Source: Gammaproteobacteria bacterium 42_54_T18 (lineage in GTDB: Bacteria; Pseudomonadota; Gammaproteobacteria; Pseudomonadales; Ketobacteraceae). From it: a stretch of DNA of 64,000 bases. The DNA is taken from contig MAAL01000050.1 in assembly GCA_002163245.1 (NCBI GenBank), positions 1-64,000 of the forward strand, read 5' to 3'. The translations under genes and the position numbers were made by a program. This document shows, piece by piece, positions 43,653-52,511 of the stretch (position 1 is its first letter; each line of letters opens with the position of its first letter). Below the pieces are notes generated by a model that did not search any database, was not told where the DNA came from, and saw nothing but the letters and a program-made list of their open reading frames with translations.

Positions 43653-46539
43653 CCGCCTCTATATAAGCTTTTTTGTTCAGATCACGCTAATATCCGTTTT
43701 TCTGATATCCCTAATGGCTTCTTATTTTGGCTATCAAAGTTACCGTTCAGCGGTGATTCGAAAAGAAGCCAGCCTGGCCAAAGAACTTATTTCTATTGTT
43801 AGAACTGCCTCAGTACAACTTGATGTAATAAGCCATGAGGATGTATTTTTTGATCCTGATGAAGGACTAGAAGGGGATGCGGAATTTGATATGATTCAAA
43901 AGGTTCTAGTCGCTATTCGTGACGCTAATGATCTGCGTCATGATAATGGCAGCCCTGTCTATACGCTGCGAAAATCGTATGATTTTGAGGAGAACCAACA
44001 GGTAGAGTTTGTCGTTATGAGTGATGTTAACGATGACGGAAATTTCTACACTGGCGCTAGAATTAAAGCTGAACCCATACACCTCCAAGCTTTTTTAGGT
44101 GAATCCGCTGTTACAGGGGTGTATCGGGACACCGAAGGAGAGTGGATATCGGCAGTAGCGCCATTATTTTTGGATGGCGAGGTTGTTGGGATCATACAAG
44201 CAGATAGAACGGTTGGCTTCTTCTTTCATGAGCTTGCGGAAATTAAAAAACACTTTTTTGTTATAGGTGCCATATGTATATTAATTGGCACCATTTTTTC
44301 ATTTCTTTTTGCGGTATACGCAGCAAAACCTCTAAATATCCTGCTCGTTGCCATTAAAGCTTTCGGGAGCGGGCACTATGATTTTCGAATCACCAAACAT
44401 CGTTTTGATGATTTTGATGACGTATTCTCTGGCTTTAATGACATGGCCAATAATATCCAACGAGAGCACCGAGAGAATATCATCATCGATGAAGAAAGAG
44501 CTAAATTAAACGAAAAACTTACAATAAGTCTTCAAGATATTGAAAAATCATTGGCGGTTAAAAACGAATTTTTGGCCAATATGAGCCATGAAATACGAAC
44601 CCCTATGAACTCTATTGTGGGTTTTACTCGCATCCTGTCGGATAGTCAGCTGTCGAAGAAACAGCACATGCTGCTAAAGCGCGTCGACGGCTCATCTCGA
44701 AACCTCATGCGGATTGTTAATCAAATTCTTGATCAATCAAAAATCGAAGCCGGTAAACTTGAACTTGATATAACAGAATATGATCTTCGCCAAGAAATGG
44801 TTGACTTGATCATGATGAATGCAGAGGCGGCAAAAGAACGTAGAATAAATTTGCTGCTAATTGTGCTCAAACCGTTACCCAAAGCTCTTTCTGGCGATGG
44901 AATGCGGACCAGCCAGGTACTGTTAAATTTGCTCAATAATAGTGTTAAATTCACTCAGAAAGGATACGTATCCATTGCTGTGGACTGGACGGAAATAGAA
45001 GACCGAAGGGTTGAATTGACATTTGTAGTAAAAGACACAGGAATAGGGATTGGTTCTCAGGCAAAGGACGAAATATTTAACCCATTTACGCAAGCTAACA
45101 CATCCATATCCAAATCATATGGGGGCACTGGATTAGGCCTGTCCATAGCTCGAAATATCGCGGAGCTGATGGAAGGCGGTGTTGAGTTTGAGAGCGAGGT
45201 TGGAATAGGCTCTACCTTCACGGTAAATGTGATTCAACGTGTGCCCAATACTGTAGCCATTCCAGCGACACGAGAGTGTGATGAAAACGTGCGCTTTGCT
45301 TATGTTAATTTAATAGGAGCAAAATATTTACTGATTGAATCCTGTGTCCCGGTTATTGAGCAATTTACTATGTGGTTTGGAAAGGAGCACGTACACAGTT
45401 GTGCAAACATCTGCGATTACGAGAATATACTAAGTGAAGGTGCTCTGACCTTAGATTATATTGTGGTAGATGACTATAGAGGGCGACACAATATAGGCGA
45501 AGTCAGGTCGTTGGCAAACAAACATGGTTTTTCTGATGTTGAAATTGTAGCGATGACGGCAATTGATGATGTTTGTGAGAGTCGGTTGGATTGGGCTGAT
45601 TATGTGATAACAAAGCCATTGATATTGGACGAAGTCGTTGCTAGTTTAAAACATGCTCATGAGAGAGCACCCAAAATCAGCGGAGAAATAGGGTCAATCA
45701 TAGAAGGTGGCGCTGAAGAGGGTGTTACTGAAGAAAGGCTATCGAAGGAAAAGCAGCCTGAAAGTTCGTTACCCTTCGAGCGAAAAACACACGTATTACT
45801 CGTAGAGGATAATGCTGACAATGAATTGCTAGCAACAATGTTGTTAGATGAGTGTGGGGCCTCCTATATTGTTGCTCATAACGGGGAAGAGGCAATCTAC
45901 GAATTACATAAGGGGAGACTAGGCAGCAATAATTTCGATCTTGTGCTTATGGACTTACAAATGCCGGTGATGGACGGCATTACTGCAACAAAGAAAATAA
46001 AGGCCGATGCTAGAATATCATCTGTCCCGATTGTCGCTATGACTGCCAATGCGACGGCGGCAGATAAACAGCAATGCATGGATGTAGGTATGACAGAGAT
46101 ATTGCTGAAGCCTATAGAAGAAACTGAATTTAACCAGTTGCTCAATGGTTATTTGGTTTCACCGACAGTGAGCCACCTTCTTCTTGTGGATGATGACGAT
46201 AGCAACCGCATGTTAATTGGCATTTTGCTAGAGAAGTATGGTGTTACGTATGACGTTGCCCATAATGGCGAGGAAGCTGTCGAGAAAGCAAAACAACAAA
46301 AATATGATTTAATTTTGATGGATGTAGTGATGCCTATTATGGATGGCCTCGCAGCGACGACGTTACTTATGAGTGATGAGAAAAACCAGCATATACCGAT
46401 TATAGCAATGACGGGCTATAGCGATAAAAGCAAATTAAAAGCCTGTAGCGACGCCGGCATGGTTGGTCATGTCGGGAAGCCAGTACAAACCAATCTGCTC
46501 TATAAAATACTGGACCAATACCTGTCATCGTCTATTTGA
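43633..46539 (+). CDS. Hybrid histidine kinase with two receivers plus a degenerate receiver
   Basis: The 968-residue protein has TM1 at about 10-30 (ISFFVQITLISVFLISLMAS), a periplasmic Cache-like sensor (to about 205), TM2 (VIGAICILIGTIFSFLFAVY), a HAMP linker, HisKA with H at about 319 (NMSHEIRTPMNSIVGF) and HATPase. The next segment (about 550-660) has receiver-like ends (YIVVDDYRG, YVITKPL) but lacks the ordinary acidic pocket. Two complete receivers follow, with Asp at about 774 (LVLMDLQMPVMDG) and 897 (LILMDVVMPIMDG). The three-receiver tail implies a multistep relay. It overlaps the NmrA-like gene by 20 nt. The output partner is unknown. Confidence 0.88.
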   Translation: MKTHHNSRLYISFFVQITLISVFLISLMASYFGYQSYRSAVIRKEASLAKELISIVRTASVQLDVISHEDVFFDPDEGLEGDAEFDMIQKVLVAIRDANDLRHDNGSPVYTLRKSYDFEENQQVEFVVMSDVNDDGNFYTGARIKAEPIHLQAFLGESAVTGVYRDTEGEWISAVAPLFLDGEVVGIIQADRTVGFFFHELAEIKKHFFVIGAICILIGTIFSFLFAVYAAKPLNILLVAIKAFGSGHYDFRITKHRFDDFDDVFSGFNDMANNIQREHRENIIIDEERAKLNEKLTISLQDIEKSLAVKNEFLANMSHEIRTPMNSIVGFTRILSDSQLSKKQHMLLKRVDGSSRNLMRIVNQILDQSKIEAGKLELDITEYDLRQEMVDLIMMNAEAAKERRINLLLIVLKPLPKALSGDGMRTSQVLLNLLNNSVKFTQKGYVSIAVDWTEIEDRRVELTFVVKDTGIGIGSQAKDEIFNPFTQANTSISKSYGGTGLGLSIARNIAELMEGGVEFESEVGIGSTFTVNVIQRVPNTVAIPATRECDENVRFAYVNLIGAKYLLIESCVPVIEQFTMWFGKEHVHSCANICDYENILSEGALTLDYIVVDDYRGRHNIGEVRSLANKHGFSDVEIVAMTAIDDVCESRLDWADYVITKPLILDEVVASLKHAHERAPKISGEIGSIIEGGAEEGVTEERLSKEKQPESSLPFERKTHVLLVEDNADNELLATMLLDECGASYIVAHNGEEAIYELHKGRLGSNNFDLVLMDLQMPVMDGITATKKIKADARISSVPIVAMTANATAADKQQCMDVGMTEILLKPIEETEFNQLLNGYLVSPTVSHLLLVDDDDSNRMLIGILLEKYGVTYDVAHNGEEAVEKAKQQKYDLILMDVVMPIMDGLAATTLLMSDEKNQHIPIIAMTGYSDKSKLKACSDAGMVGHVGKPVQTNLLYKILDQYLSSSI

Positions 46540-46686
46540 TAATAACTTTTTAGCTATAGTCTATACTCAATGAAACTAACTGTTTTTGAGTTTATCTATG
46601 TGCAATGGCGATAAATTGGCATTTTCTCTTACTCGACTCACTTGGAATCAGCATATCTTTAGGGATAAGCTTCTGGGAGGAGGGCT

Positions 46687-47040
46687 ATGAAGACAGCGCT
46701 TAATAAGAAAAAGGGCCTAATCACAATGGCCGTTGTATTGATCGGTTGTTTACTGGCAACTACGGCGCATAGTTCGGGCTCGTTTGTACCTTCCGAAAGG
46801 GGTCCAGGAAACGCACGTTATAATAATGGCAAAGCGCTATTTTTGGGTAGAAAAGGTGATGCCAATTGCTCTGAATGTCACAAGAAATTTAAACGTTCCA
46901 AATTATTGATTTTAAAAGCAAAAATTAGTCAAAGAATAACCGACTGTACAACACATACGCCTTGTTTTGATGCCGCGTTGGATGATAAACAGCTAAGAGC
47001 ACTAGATGCATATTTCTTCAAACGCTACCGGTTAAAATAG
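46687..47040 (+). CDS. Small monoheme c-type cytochrome without axial Met
   Basis: The 117-residue protein has a signal peptide (VVLIGCLLATTAHSSG) and one CxxCH heme motif (NCSECHKKF). The mature part has no methionine, so the usual Met ligand is absent. The only other His is in CTTHTPC, flanked by two cysteines, and may be the second ligand. It is periplasmic. The outer-membrane protein gene follows 12 nt later, giving an operon, and the kinase gene precedes it by 147 nt. Confidence 0.82.
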   Translation: MKTALNKKKGLITMAVVLIGCLLATTAHSSGSFVPSERGPGNARYNNGKALFLGRKGDANCSECHKKFKRSKLLILKAKISQRITDCTTHTPCFDAALDDKQLRALDAYFFKRYRLK

Positions 47041-47052
47041 GGGGGGATTATC

Positions 47053-47922
47053 ATGGAGAATTTACGTTTTTATTCGATATTTATATTAGGTCTCATGGCC
47101 GCCACTAATGCTTCGGCAGAAAACCCTTGGTTGCTAGGTGAGGGTCAATCGGTTGTTTCTGTCTCTTATGTGAGCGAAACCTATGATAAAGCCATAGTCG
47201 CTGACAAACGAACAAATATACCTGAAATCAGTCAACAAACCACATGGCTATATTATGGGACCGCGCTAAATGATTCGCTGATGGTTGATGTTCAAATAGG
47301 GTATGTAGAAAGTTCGTGGGATGCGGACCCTCCGTTGGGCGATATTAGTGGTTTTGCAGACTCTAAGATTCGCTTACGATGGAATGCTCGTAACGAGTTT
47401 TATGAAGACTCTGGACCCTCTCTGTCTTTCGCTATTGCCGGTATTATACGAGGTAGCTATGAGCGATCACAATTGACAGACAAGAATAATGACGGGACAA
47501 AAGAAAAGAATGTTCACGCTCCAGGAGATAAAGCCAATGGAGTTGAAATTACTGCGCAAATAGGCCAATCGCTAACGGACATTATTAGTTTGAGTGCAGA
47601 GTTTGGGTATCGTTGGCGTTTAAACGATGTCCCTAATGATGGCATTGCCAATGTCGGTTTTTATGTGTCTTTTACTGAACGTCTATCGGCGCGCTTTATT
47701 TACAGCGTGGTGCACAGCTTGTCAGGGCCTGATATTGGTGAACAAGGGGTTAACCCAGACGTTTTTCATAAAATTAAAGAGGAAGTTAACAGTAGAGAAA
47801 TTACTGTTGGCTATGATTTTATGGGTGGGCATAGTATTTCTATCGGTGCTGCCGAAGTCATCTCAGGCAGGAATACGGGGGATTCTTTAATCTATCATGG
47901 AGGTTATGCTTATTCATTCTGA
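47053..47922 (+). CDS. Predicted outer-membrane beta-barrel protein
   Basis: The 289-residue protein has a signal peptide ending NASAEN, followed by alternating hydrophobic/polar strands with aromatic belts and a C-terminal Phe (YHGGYAYSF). The first strand ends in SVVSVSYVSE, and the whole resembles transporter-type outer-membrane proteins of the MetA-pathway/phenol-degradation type (PF13557). It is 12 nt from the cytochrome gene. A role in electron transfer or solute uptake with the cytochrome is plausible but unproven. GGGGG lies 8 nt before the start. Confidence 0.72.
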   Translation: MENLRFYSIFILGLMAATNASAENPWLLGEGQSVVSVSYVSETYDKAIVADKRTNIPEISQQTTWLYYGTALNDSLMVDVQIGYVESSWDADPPLGDISGFADSKIRLRWNARNEFYEDSGPSLSFAIAGIIRGSYERSQLTDKNNDGTKEKNVHAPGDKANGVEITAQIGQSLTDIISLSAEFGYRWRLNDVPNDGIANVGFYVSFTERLSARFIYSVVHSLSGPDIGEQGVNPDVFHKIKEEVNSREITVGYDFMGGHSISIGAAEVISGRNTGDSLIYHGGYAYSF

Positions 47923-47965
47923 GAAATCAGGAGGGCGTATAGTGGTTTTGTTTGCCTGTGAAGGG

Positions 47966-48822
47966 CTATTTGTTGGCAAACCACTGCTCAAGATATTCTA
48001 TACATTGGACAAGTTTTGAGGGTACAAAATGCCGAGCAGGGTAGAGGGCGTAGAGTGTGAGGTCGGGCTTCTTCGAATTTTCCAGTACCTCAATAACTTC
48101 ACCCTTTTCTAGTGCATCACGGCAAATAAAGTCTGGAATAAATCCGATACCTTGACCTCGCTTAATGGCCTCCATCATAAACATCGTATTGTTAACCCGT
48201 AGTGTCCCCTTAACGGCCACACATTTTTCCCTTGAAAATAACTGTATATAAAACAATTGTGTTCCTTCAGATCTCGCGGCAGGTTAATGGCTGGGTGATC
48301 ATTAAAATATTCTGCTCCCACACATACCCGGTATGTGAAATGGGTCAGGGGACGACCGACATAATTTGAATCGATGGGGCGACTGGATGCTCGAAAGCCT
48401 AAATCAAAACCCTGCTCTACCAGGTCAACACTTTCATCCCCCAGGTGAATGTCTAGCTCAATGTCTGGGTAAGCCCGCATAAAATCCGCAAACAATGTTG
48501 ATAAATCGGTGATACCTAGCGCCATGGGAGCGTTGATCTTTAGCTTACCGCGGGGGTGCTGTTGAAGGTCTTGTACAAAATTATCCGCGTCATCAAGCTT
48601 TTCTAATATCTCCCGTGCACGTTGCAAATACCCTTCACCGACATGGGTCAGCTTGACGTTACGCGTCGAACGGTGGAGTAAGCGCGCGCCCAGCGCTTCC
48701 TCAAGGCGGCTGATTTCCTTACTGATCATGGACTTGGAGGCATTGGTCTGCTCCGCGACAAGCGTAAAACTCCCCAAATCAGCCAGTCGCACAAAGAGCT
48801 GAATCGCTCGTAGTTTATTCAT
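47966..48822 (-). pseudogene. LysR family transcriptional regulator, frameshifted
   Basis: The chain starts MNKLRAIQLFVRLADLGSFT with the helix-turn-helix EQTNASKSMISKEISRLEEA. It continues through most of the inducer-binding domain to FQGKNVWPLRGH, where the frame is lost. In another frame it goes on as VKGTLRVNNTMFMMEAIKRG, then GIGFIPDFICRDALEKGEVI, to QWFANK. Adding one base to TGGCCGTTAAGG near 48214-48218 restores NVWPVKGTLRVNN. The truncated protein keeps the DNA-binding domain but loses the last 80 residues. It faces the GST operon across a LysR-type palindrome. Confidence 0.85.
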
Positions 48823-48867
48823 AGAGGGGTTTCATCCAAGGAAGGCAAGTAAACGTGAGAATCAACT

Positions 48868-48884
48868 GTTTCCAATATGGAAAC
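48868..48884. promoter_or_regulatory. LysR-type palindrome between lysR and gst
   Basis: GTTTCCA and TGGAAAC are perfect arms around ATA (17 bp in all), of the T-N11-A kind typical of LysR-bound sites. It lies 46 nt before the lysR start and 135 nt before the GST start. Confidence 0.6.
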
Positions 48885-49018
48885 GATTGGTTCTTATTAT
48901 AGGTATATATGTGGACAAATTAAAACCCTAAACTTTGTCTTGTTGTTGAGAACCTTTCAGACGACAAACACGTAATTCAATCATTAGATCCAACAATCAC
49001 ATCAATGAGGATGACACT

Positions 49019-49624
49019 ATGTACACATTATATTACCTCCCCGGTGCCTGCTCCCTAGCAACTCAAGTGGTTCTCCATGAACTAGATCAAGCGGTTGAAA
49101 TTACCGACAAGGAGCAAGTGGAAGATTTTACTGCGATCAACCCTGTTGGTACGGTTCCGGTACTGGTTGATAACGGCAATACTCGCAGAGAAGGGGCCGC
49201 TGTTATCTTGTACCTACTGAATAAACATCAGAACACTATGCTGCCTGCCACTGGCGCGGCTCGTGATATAGCAATCCAAGACATCATGTTTGCCAACGCC
49301 ACTATGCACCCAGCCTATAGCCGTTTGTTTTTTATTGCTCAGAATATTAATGATGAGCAGGCTAAACAATCAGCCTTCGAGGTAGCGGCGCAGGCTATTA
49401 CCAGTCTATGGGAAGTGGTTGAGCAACAACTGGCAAATCAGGCGTTTCTTGGCGGTGACCAGCCTTCGGCTGCCGATATTATGTTGACCGTGTATTCCCG
49501 TTGGGGAGCGAGCTTTCCTGTAGACATTTTGTTGGGACATAATACCCATAAGATGCTGGATGCGGTACAGGCAATGCCAAACTTCCAGCGCGCCCTTACG
49601 GCCGAGCAAAGCCAATCGGCTTAA
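49019..49624 (+). CDS. Glutathione S-transferase
   Basis: The 201-residue protein has the thioredoxin-like N-terminal domain (YTLYYLPGACSLATQVVLHE, cis-Pro in GTVPVLVDNG, then the all-helical domain with QAFLGGDQPSAADIMLTVYS). The SLA start of helix 1 and the family look resemble beta-class bacterial GSTs. It conjugates glutathione to electrophiles or acts in aromatic catabolism. It is the first gene of a three-gene set with an NTF2-like protein and a tautomerase, opposite a LysR gene. AGGATG lies 6 nt before the start. Confidence 0.88.
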   Translation: MYTLYYLPGACSLATQVVLHELDQAVEITDKEQVEDFTAINPVGTVPVLVDNGNTRREGAAVILYLLNKHQNTMLPATGAARDIAIQDIMFANATMHPAYSRLFFIAQNINDEQAKQSAFEVAAQAITSLWEVVEQQLANQAFLGGDQPSAADIMLTVYSRWGASFPVDILLGHNTHKMLDAVQAMPNFQRALTAEQSQSA

Positions 49625-49641
49625 GAAAGAGGGAAGTACCC

Positions 49642-50046
49642 ATGACCAATATTGCAGCCATTGATGAGATCGGTGTCCATGAATTTGAGTCGGTGATATC
49701 CCTGGTACAGGACTATTGCGATGGCTTGTATCATGGCGATACCTCGAAGTTACGAACCATTTTTCACCCGGATACGTTTCTGAAAGCACCTGGTTTGCGG
49801 CGCGGTCTTGAGCAGTGGCTCGATGCTGTCGCCAGTCGACCGGTACCTGTTCAGCAAGGACGATCTTATGACTTCAAATTGTTGTCTATTGAGATCATCA
49901 AAGACCAGGCCATGGTGAAGCTGGAGTGTCCATTGTTCGATCACTTTTATGTGGACTACTTGGGCCTTCTGAAAGAAAACGGGCGCTGGTTGATCGTCAA
50001 CAAAATGTACACTGATTTACAGAGTGATATTTCGCAAAAACACTAA
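49642..50046 (+). CDS. NTF2-like (putative lumazine-binding type) protein
   Basis: The 134-residue protein has an NTF2-fold pattern: SVISLVQDYCDGLYHGDTSK, FHPDTFLKAPGLRRGLEQWL, then VKLECPLFDHFYVDYLGLLK and GRWLIVNKMYTD, resembling the putative lumazine-binding family (PF12893). The exact role is unknown. It follows GST by 17 nt with GAGGGAAG as RBS, so it is part of the same operon. Confidence 0.78.
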   Translation: MTNIAAIDEIGVHEFESVISLVQDYCDGLYHGDTSKLRTIFHPDTFLKAPGLRRGLEQWLDAVASRPVPVQQGRSYDFKLLSIEIIKDQAMVKLECPLFDHFYVDYLGLLKENGRWLIVNKMYTDLQSDISQKH

Positions 50047-50093
50047 CGATAGAAATGTCCCATAAACTTACCTACTAAAAGAGAAGCAATACT

Positions 50094-50300
50094 ATGCCAT
50101 ACGTGAATATTAAAATAACCGATGAAGGCGTGACCAACGAACAAAAACAAGCGCTGATCAAAGGCACTACGCAATTGTTAGTTGATGTACTTAATAAAAA
50201 TCCAGCAACTACCTTTGTTGTGATTGATGAGGTGAGTACTGACAACTGGGGTATTGGTTTTGACCAAGTAACGAAGCTTCGCCAATTAGCGGATACATGA
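50094..50300 (+). CDS. 4-oxalocrotonate tautomerase family protein
   Basis: The 68-residue protein begins MPYVNIKITDEGVTNEQKQA. After Met removal it has the catalytic N-terminal Pro and the 4-OT beta-alpha-beta pattern (IKGTTQLLVDVLNKNPATTF). Tautomerases of this kind act on enol/keto intermediates of aromatic degradation. It is the last gene of the GST operon and is followed by a hairpin at 50398. Confidence 0.85.
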   Translation: MPYVNIKITDEGVTNEQKQALIKGTTQLLVDVLNKNPATTFVVIDEVSTDNWGIGFDQVTKLRQLADT

Positions 50301-50397
50301 TTGGTGTATTGGTTCACGTTGATTCGGTAGGTCAGAAAACAGTAGTTTGGCTCAGCTCTTTAAGGGCATCCAAAAAATAGAAGGTAAACCTAATAAT

Positions 50398-50422
50398 GTA
50401 ACCGGTTTCTACAGCCGGTTAC
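50398..50422. terminator. Hairpin between convergent operons
   Basis: GTAACCGG (50398-50405) and CCGGTTAC (50415-50422) are perfect arms around TTTCTACAG. A GGTTTTGTTT tract follows on the + strand. It overlaps the stop codon of the minus-strand hydrolase and could stop transcription from both sides, though the T tract is modest. Confidence 0.5.
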
Positions 50423-51321
50423 GGTTTTGTTTGAATGAAATCACGAATAAAACTGTTGATCATAAATGAGTGGCTATGATGAACCCAGTGTTTTCCTGCG
50501 ATATGTTTTTTCGTTAAATTAATCACGTATTCTTCATAATGTTCAAATAAATTCTCCGATACAAATCTATCCTGATTTGGGATTATCAGTTGTACTGGAA
50601 CGTTGATAGAATTTTTTGTAGGGACAGCGGGAGGGCTGAGAGGGTTTTGCCTGTAAAGATTTATTGAATTTATGCAAACTTCCGAAATTTGTTTTTTTGT
50701 TTTATGCAGGTATTCATCTGTTTTATTAACTCCATTCAATGTAAGAGCAGTCTTCCATACTGGTTTTCCTATTGTTTTAAAAAGTAGCTCAGGAAGGATG
50801 GGGATATTAAATAAATAGACGTACCAAGATAAGGCAGCCTGCCGGAAGGCACTTCCAATACGGTTAGCAGATTTGGATAATAAGCTTCTTTTTATCCAAT
50901 CAAGCATTAAGCCTAAATGAGGGCCTGATACGCTAGTATATGACAGTACTCTCTTACTATAATTGGGTTCACTAATAAATGACCATCCAATGACGGATCC
51001 CCAGTCATGGCCTATTAAGTGCACTTTGGCTGTGTTGCCTACTGTAGCATCAATGACACGTTCAATGTCTTCTAAAAGAAAGCTCATATGAAAGCCGTTC
51101 TTGCGTCCTGAGCATGTAGAGCGTGCGACCCCCCGCATATCAAAGGTGACAATGGCGTAATCTTTCTGTAGACCTTTAACCTGGTGGTCCCAGGTTTGTT
51201 GGCAGTCGGGAAAGCCATGCAGAAATAGCAAGGTAGGTTTATCTTTGTTTTTATAGTAAGTTACTGATAACTCTGCATCGAAGCTATTAACGACAATGGT
51301 TTTGGCTCTTGCTGTTGACAT
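50419..51321 (-). CDS. Alpha/beta hydrolase, epoxide hydrolase-like
   Basis: The 300-residue protein has the oxyanion motif FLHGFPDCQQTWDHQ and the nucleophile motif GHDWGS. The nucleophile is Asp, as in epoxide hydrolases and haloalkane dehalogenases. A Asp in PNQDRFV and His in HWVHHSH complete the triad. It lies just downstream of the PF10118 hydrolase gene and may be co-transcribed with it. The substrate is unknown. Confidence 0.82.
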   Translation of the reverse strand: MSTARAKTIVVNSFDAELSVTYYKNKDKPTLLFLHGFPDCQQTWDHQVKGLQKDYAIVTFDMRGVARSTCSGRKNGFHMSFLLEDIERVIDATVGNTAKVHLIGHDWGSVIGWSFISEPNYSKRVLSYTSVSGPHLGLMLDWIKRSLLSKSANRIGSAFRQAALSWYVYLFNIPILPELLFKTIGKPVWKTALTLNGVNKTDEYLHKTKKQISEVCINSINLYRQNPLSPPAVPTKNSINVPVQLIIPNQDRFVSENLFEHYEEYVINLTKKHIAGKHWVHHSHSFMINSFIRDFIQTKP

Positions 51322-51399
51322 AATGATACTCGGTGCTCATATAGAGAATTTTGACCGGTTGTCATTTCTCATATAATGGAAAGGTTATTGAAGGACGTT

Positions 51400-52314
51400 C
51401 TATGCTGCTGTTGCTGCCTGTTTTGCGGCAGGTGAATTCGATAAATAATCCAATGCTTGTTGAGTATCAGCTTCATTTGCAGGGTTATATGATGGATGTA
51501 GATAGCGAAATGAGATGACAACTAATGTTGCGACTGACGGTAGGCGGCCTTTGTTAGCTCTGTTTTGCCAGGTTGACCAAAAAAAACGTCCTAGAACTTT
51601 AGGCTTTTGGGCAGAAAAAGCAGGGTCTTGTTTCATTAGATCAGTTGCACCAAGTGCCCATAAACTAATGATACCTGTTGCTGCAATTAACATGTGTAGG
51701 TAACGCATCAGGTAATTGCCACTTAAGTGCTGATATACATCAAAAGCAACGCTGCGATGCTCAATTTCTTCTGCTGCATGCCAGCGTAATACGTCTAGAA
51801 TGACTGGGTCAGCATTCATTTCATCCCAGCGCGTATTTTCTAATGCATATTTACCTAATACGCAGGTGAAATGTTCAATTGCCGCTACGAGACCCAATCT
51901 AGCTATTAACCATTTTTTCTCGGCATTTTTTGAAAGTGTATATCCTAGAGGGGTGTCGCTTAATAATACGTTAAAAAGCCACTCGATTTTTTCAATATAC
52001 GGTTGTACATCGACACCTTGTTTAATTAGGAGGTCGTTGGTTCCCGTATTATGTGCGCGAGCATGAGTCGCCTCTTGCCGGATGAACCCGTTTACGTCAT
52101 CTAAAAGTTTTTCATCAGTAATATCATGTTTTGCTTTGTTGTAGAGGCGGAAAAAAAAGAATTCACCTGCGGGTAGAATTGTGTGGATTACAGAAAGAAA
52201 TTGGCTTGTAAATGGATCGTTTGGTATCCAGTGCAACGTTGTTTTTGAAAAGTCGAACGTTACTTTTCGATGGGTTAATTGTGTGTCCGTCTTCGAAATA
52301 TTACGCGACATCAT
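51400..52314 (-). CDS. PF10118-type metal-dependent hydrolase
   Basis: The 304-residue protein has helical segments with metal-ligand-like motifs: FIRQEATHARAHN, EHFTCVLGKYAL and HAAEEIEHRSVAFDVY, as in the 'predicted metal-dependent hydrolase' family (PF10118), whose E/H pattern resembles ferritin-like di-iron proteins. The start MMSRNISKTDTQLTHRKVTF is short ahead of the domain. A paralogue lies at 53596. AraC (52512) is divergent, and the epoxide-hydrolase-like gene is downstream. A role in hydrophobic-substrate oxidation is possible but unproven. Confidence 0.8.
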   Translation of the reverse strand: MMSRNISKTDTQLTHRKVTFDFSKTTLHWIPNDPFTSQFLSVIHTILPAGEFFFFRLYNKAKHDITDEKLLDDVNGFIRQEATHARAHNTGTNDLLIKQGVDVQPYIEKIEWLFNVLLSDTPLGYTLSKNAEKKWLIARLGLVAAIEHFTCVLGKYALENTRWDEMNADPVILDVLRWHAAEEIEHRSVAFDVYQHLSGNYLMRYLHMLIAATGIISLWALGATDLMKQDPAFSAQKPKVLGRFFWSTWQNRANKGRLPSVATLVVISFRYLHPSYNPANEADTQQALDYLSNSPAAKQAATAA

Positions 52315-52511
52315 TACTACCTCTGCATTTGATCCAATGGTTTTCTAACTTTGTTTAATTATTATTGATGAACAAAGAAGAATATTCTGGTTATTAGTAG
52401 TCATATTTTTGTCATTTTCGGACACGCTCAGGGTTTGAATATCCCCATAAATTAATGAATAAAATATTGTGATTGTTGGATAATTGTTTCATGCCATAGT
52501 ATTATTTTGAA

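Noticed and set aside
49406-49789. 127-codon minus-strand open frame over GST and NTF2-like genes
   Set aside because: Overlaps two well-supported genes and has no family pattern.
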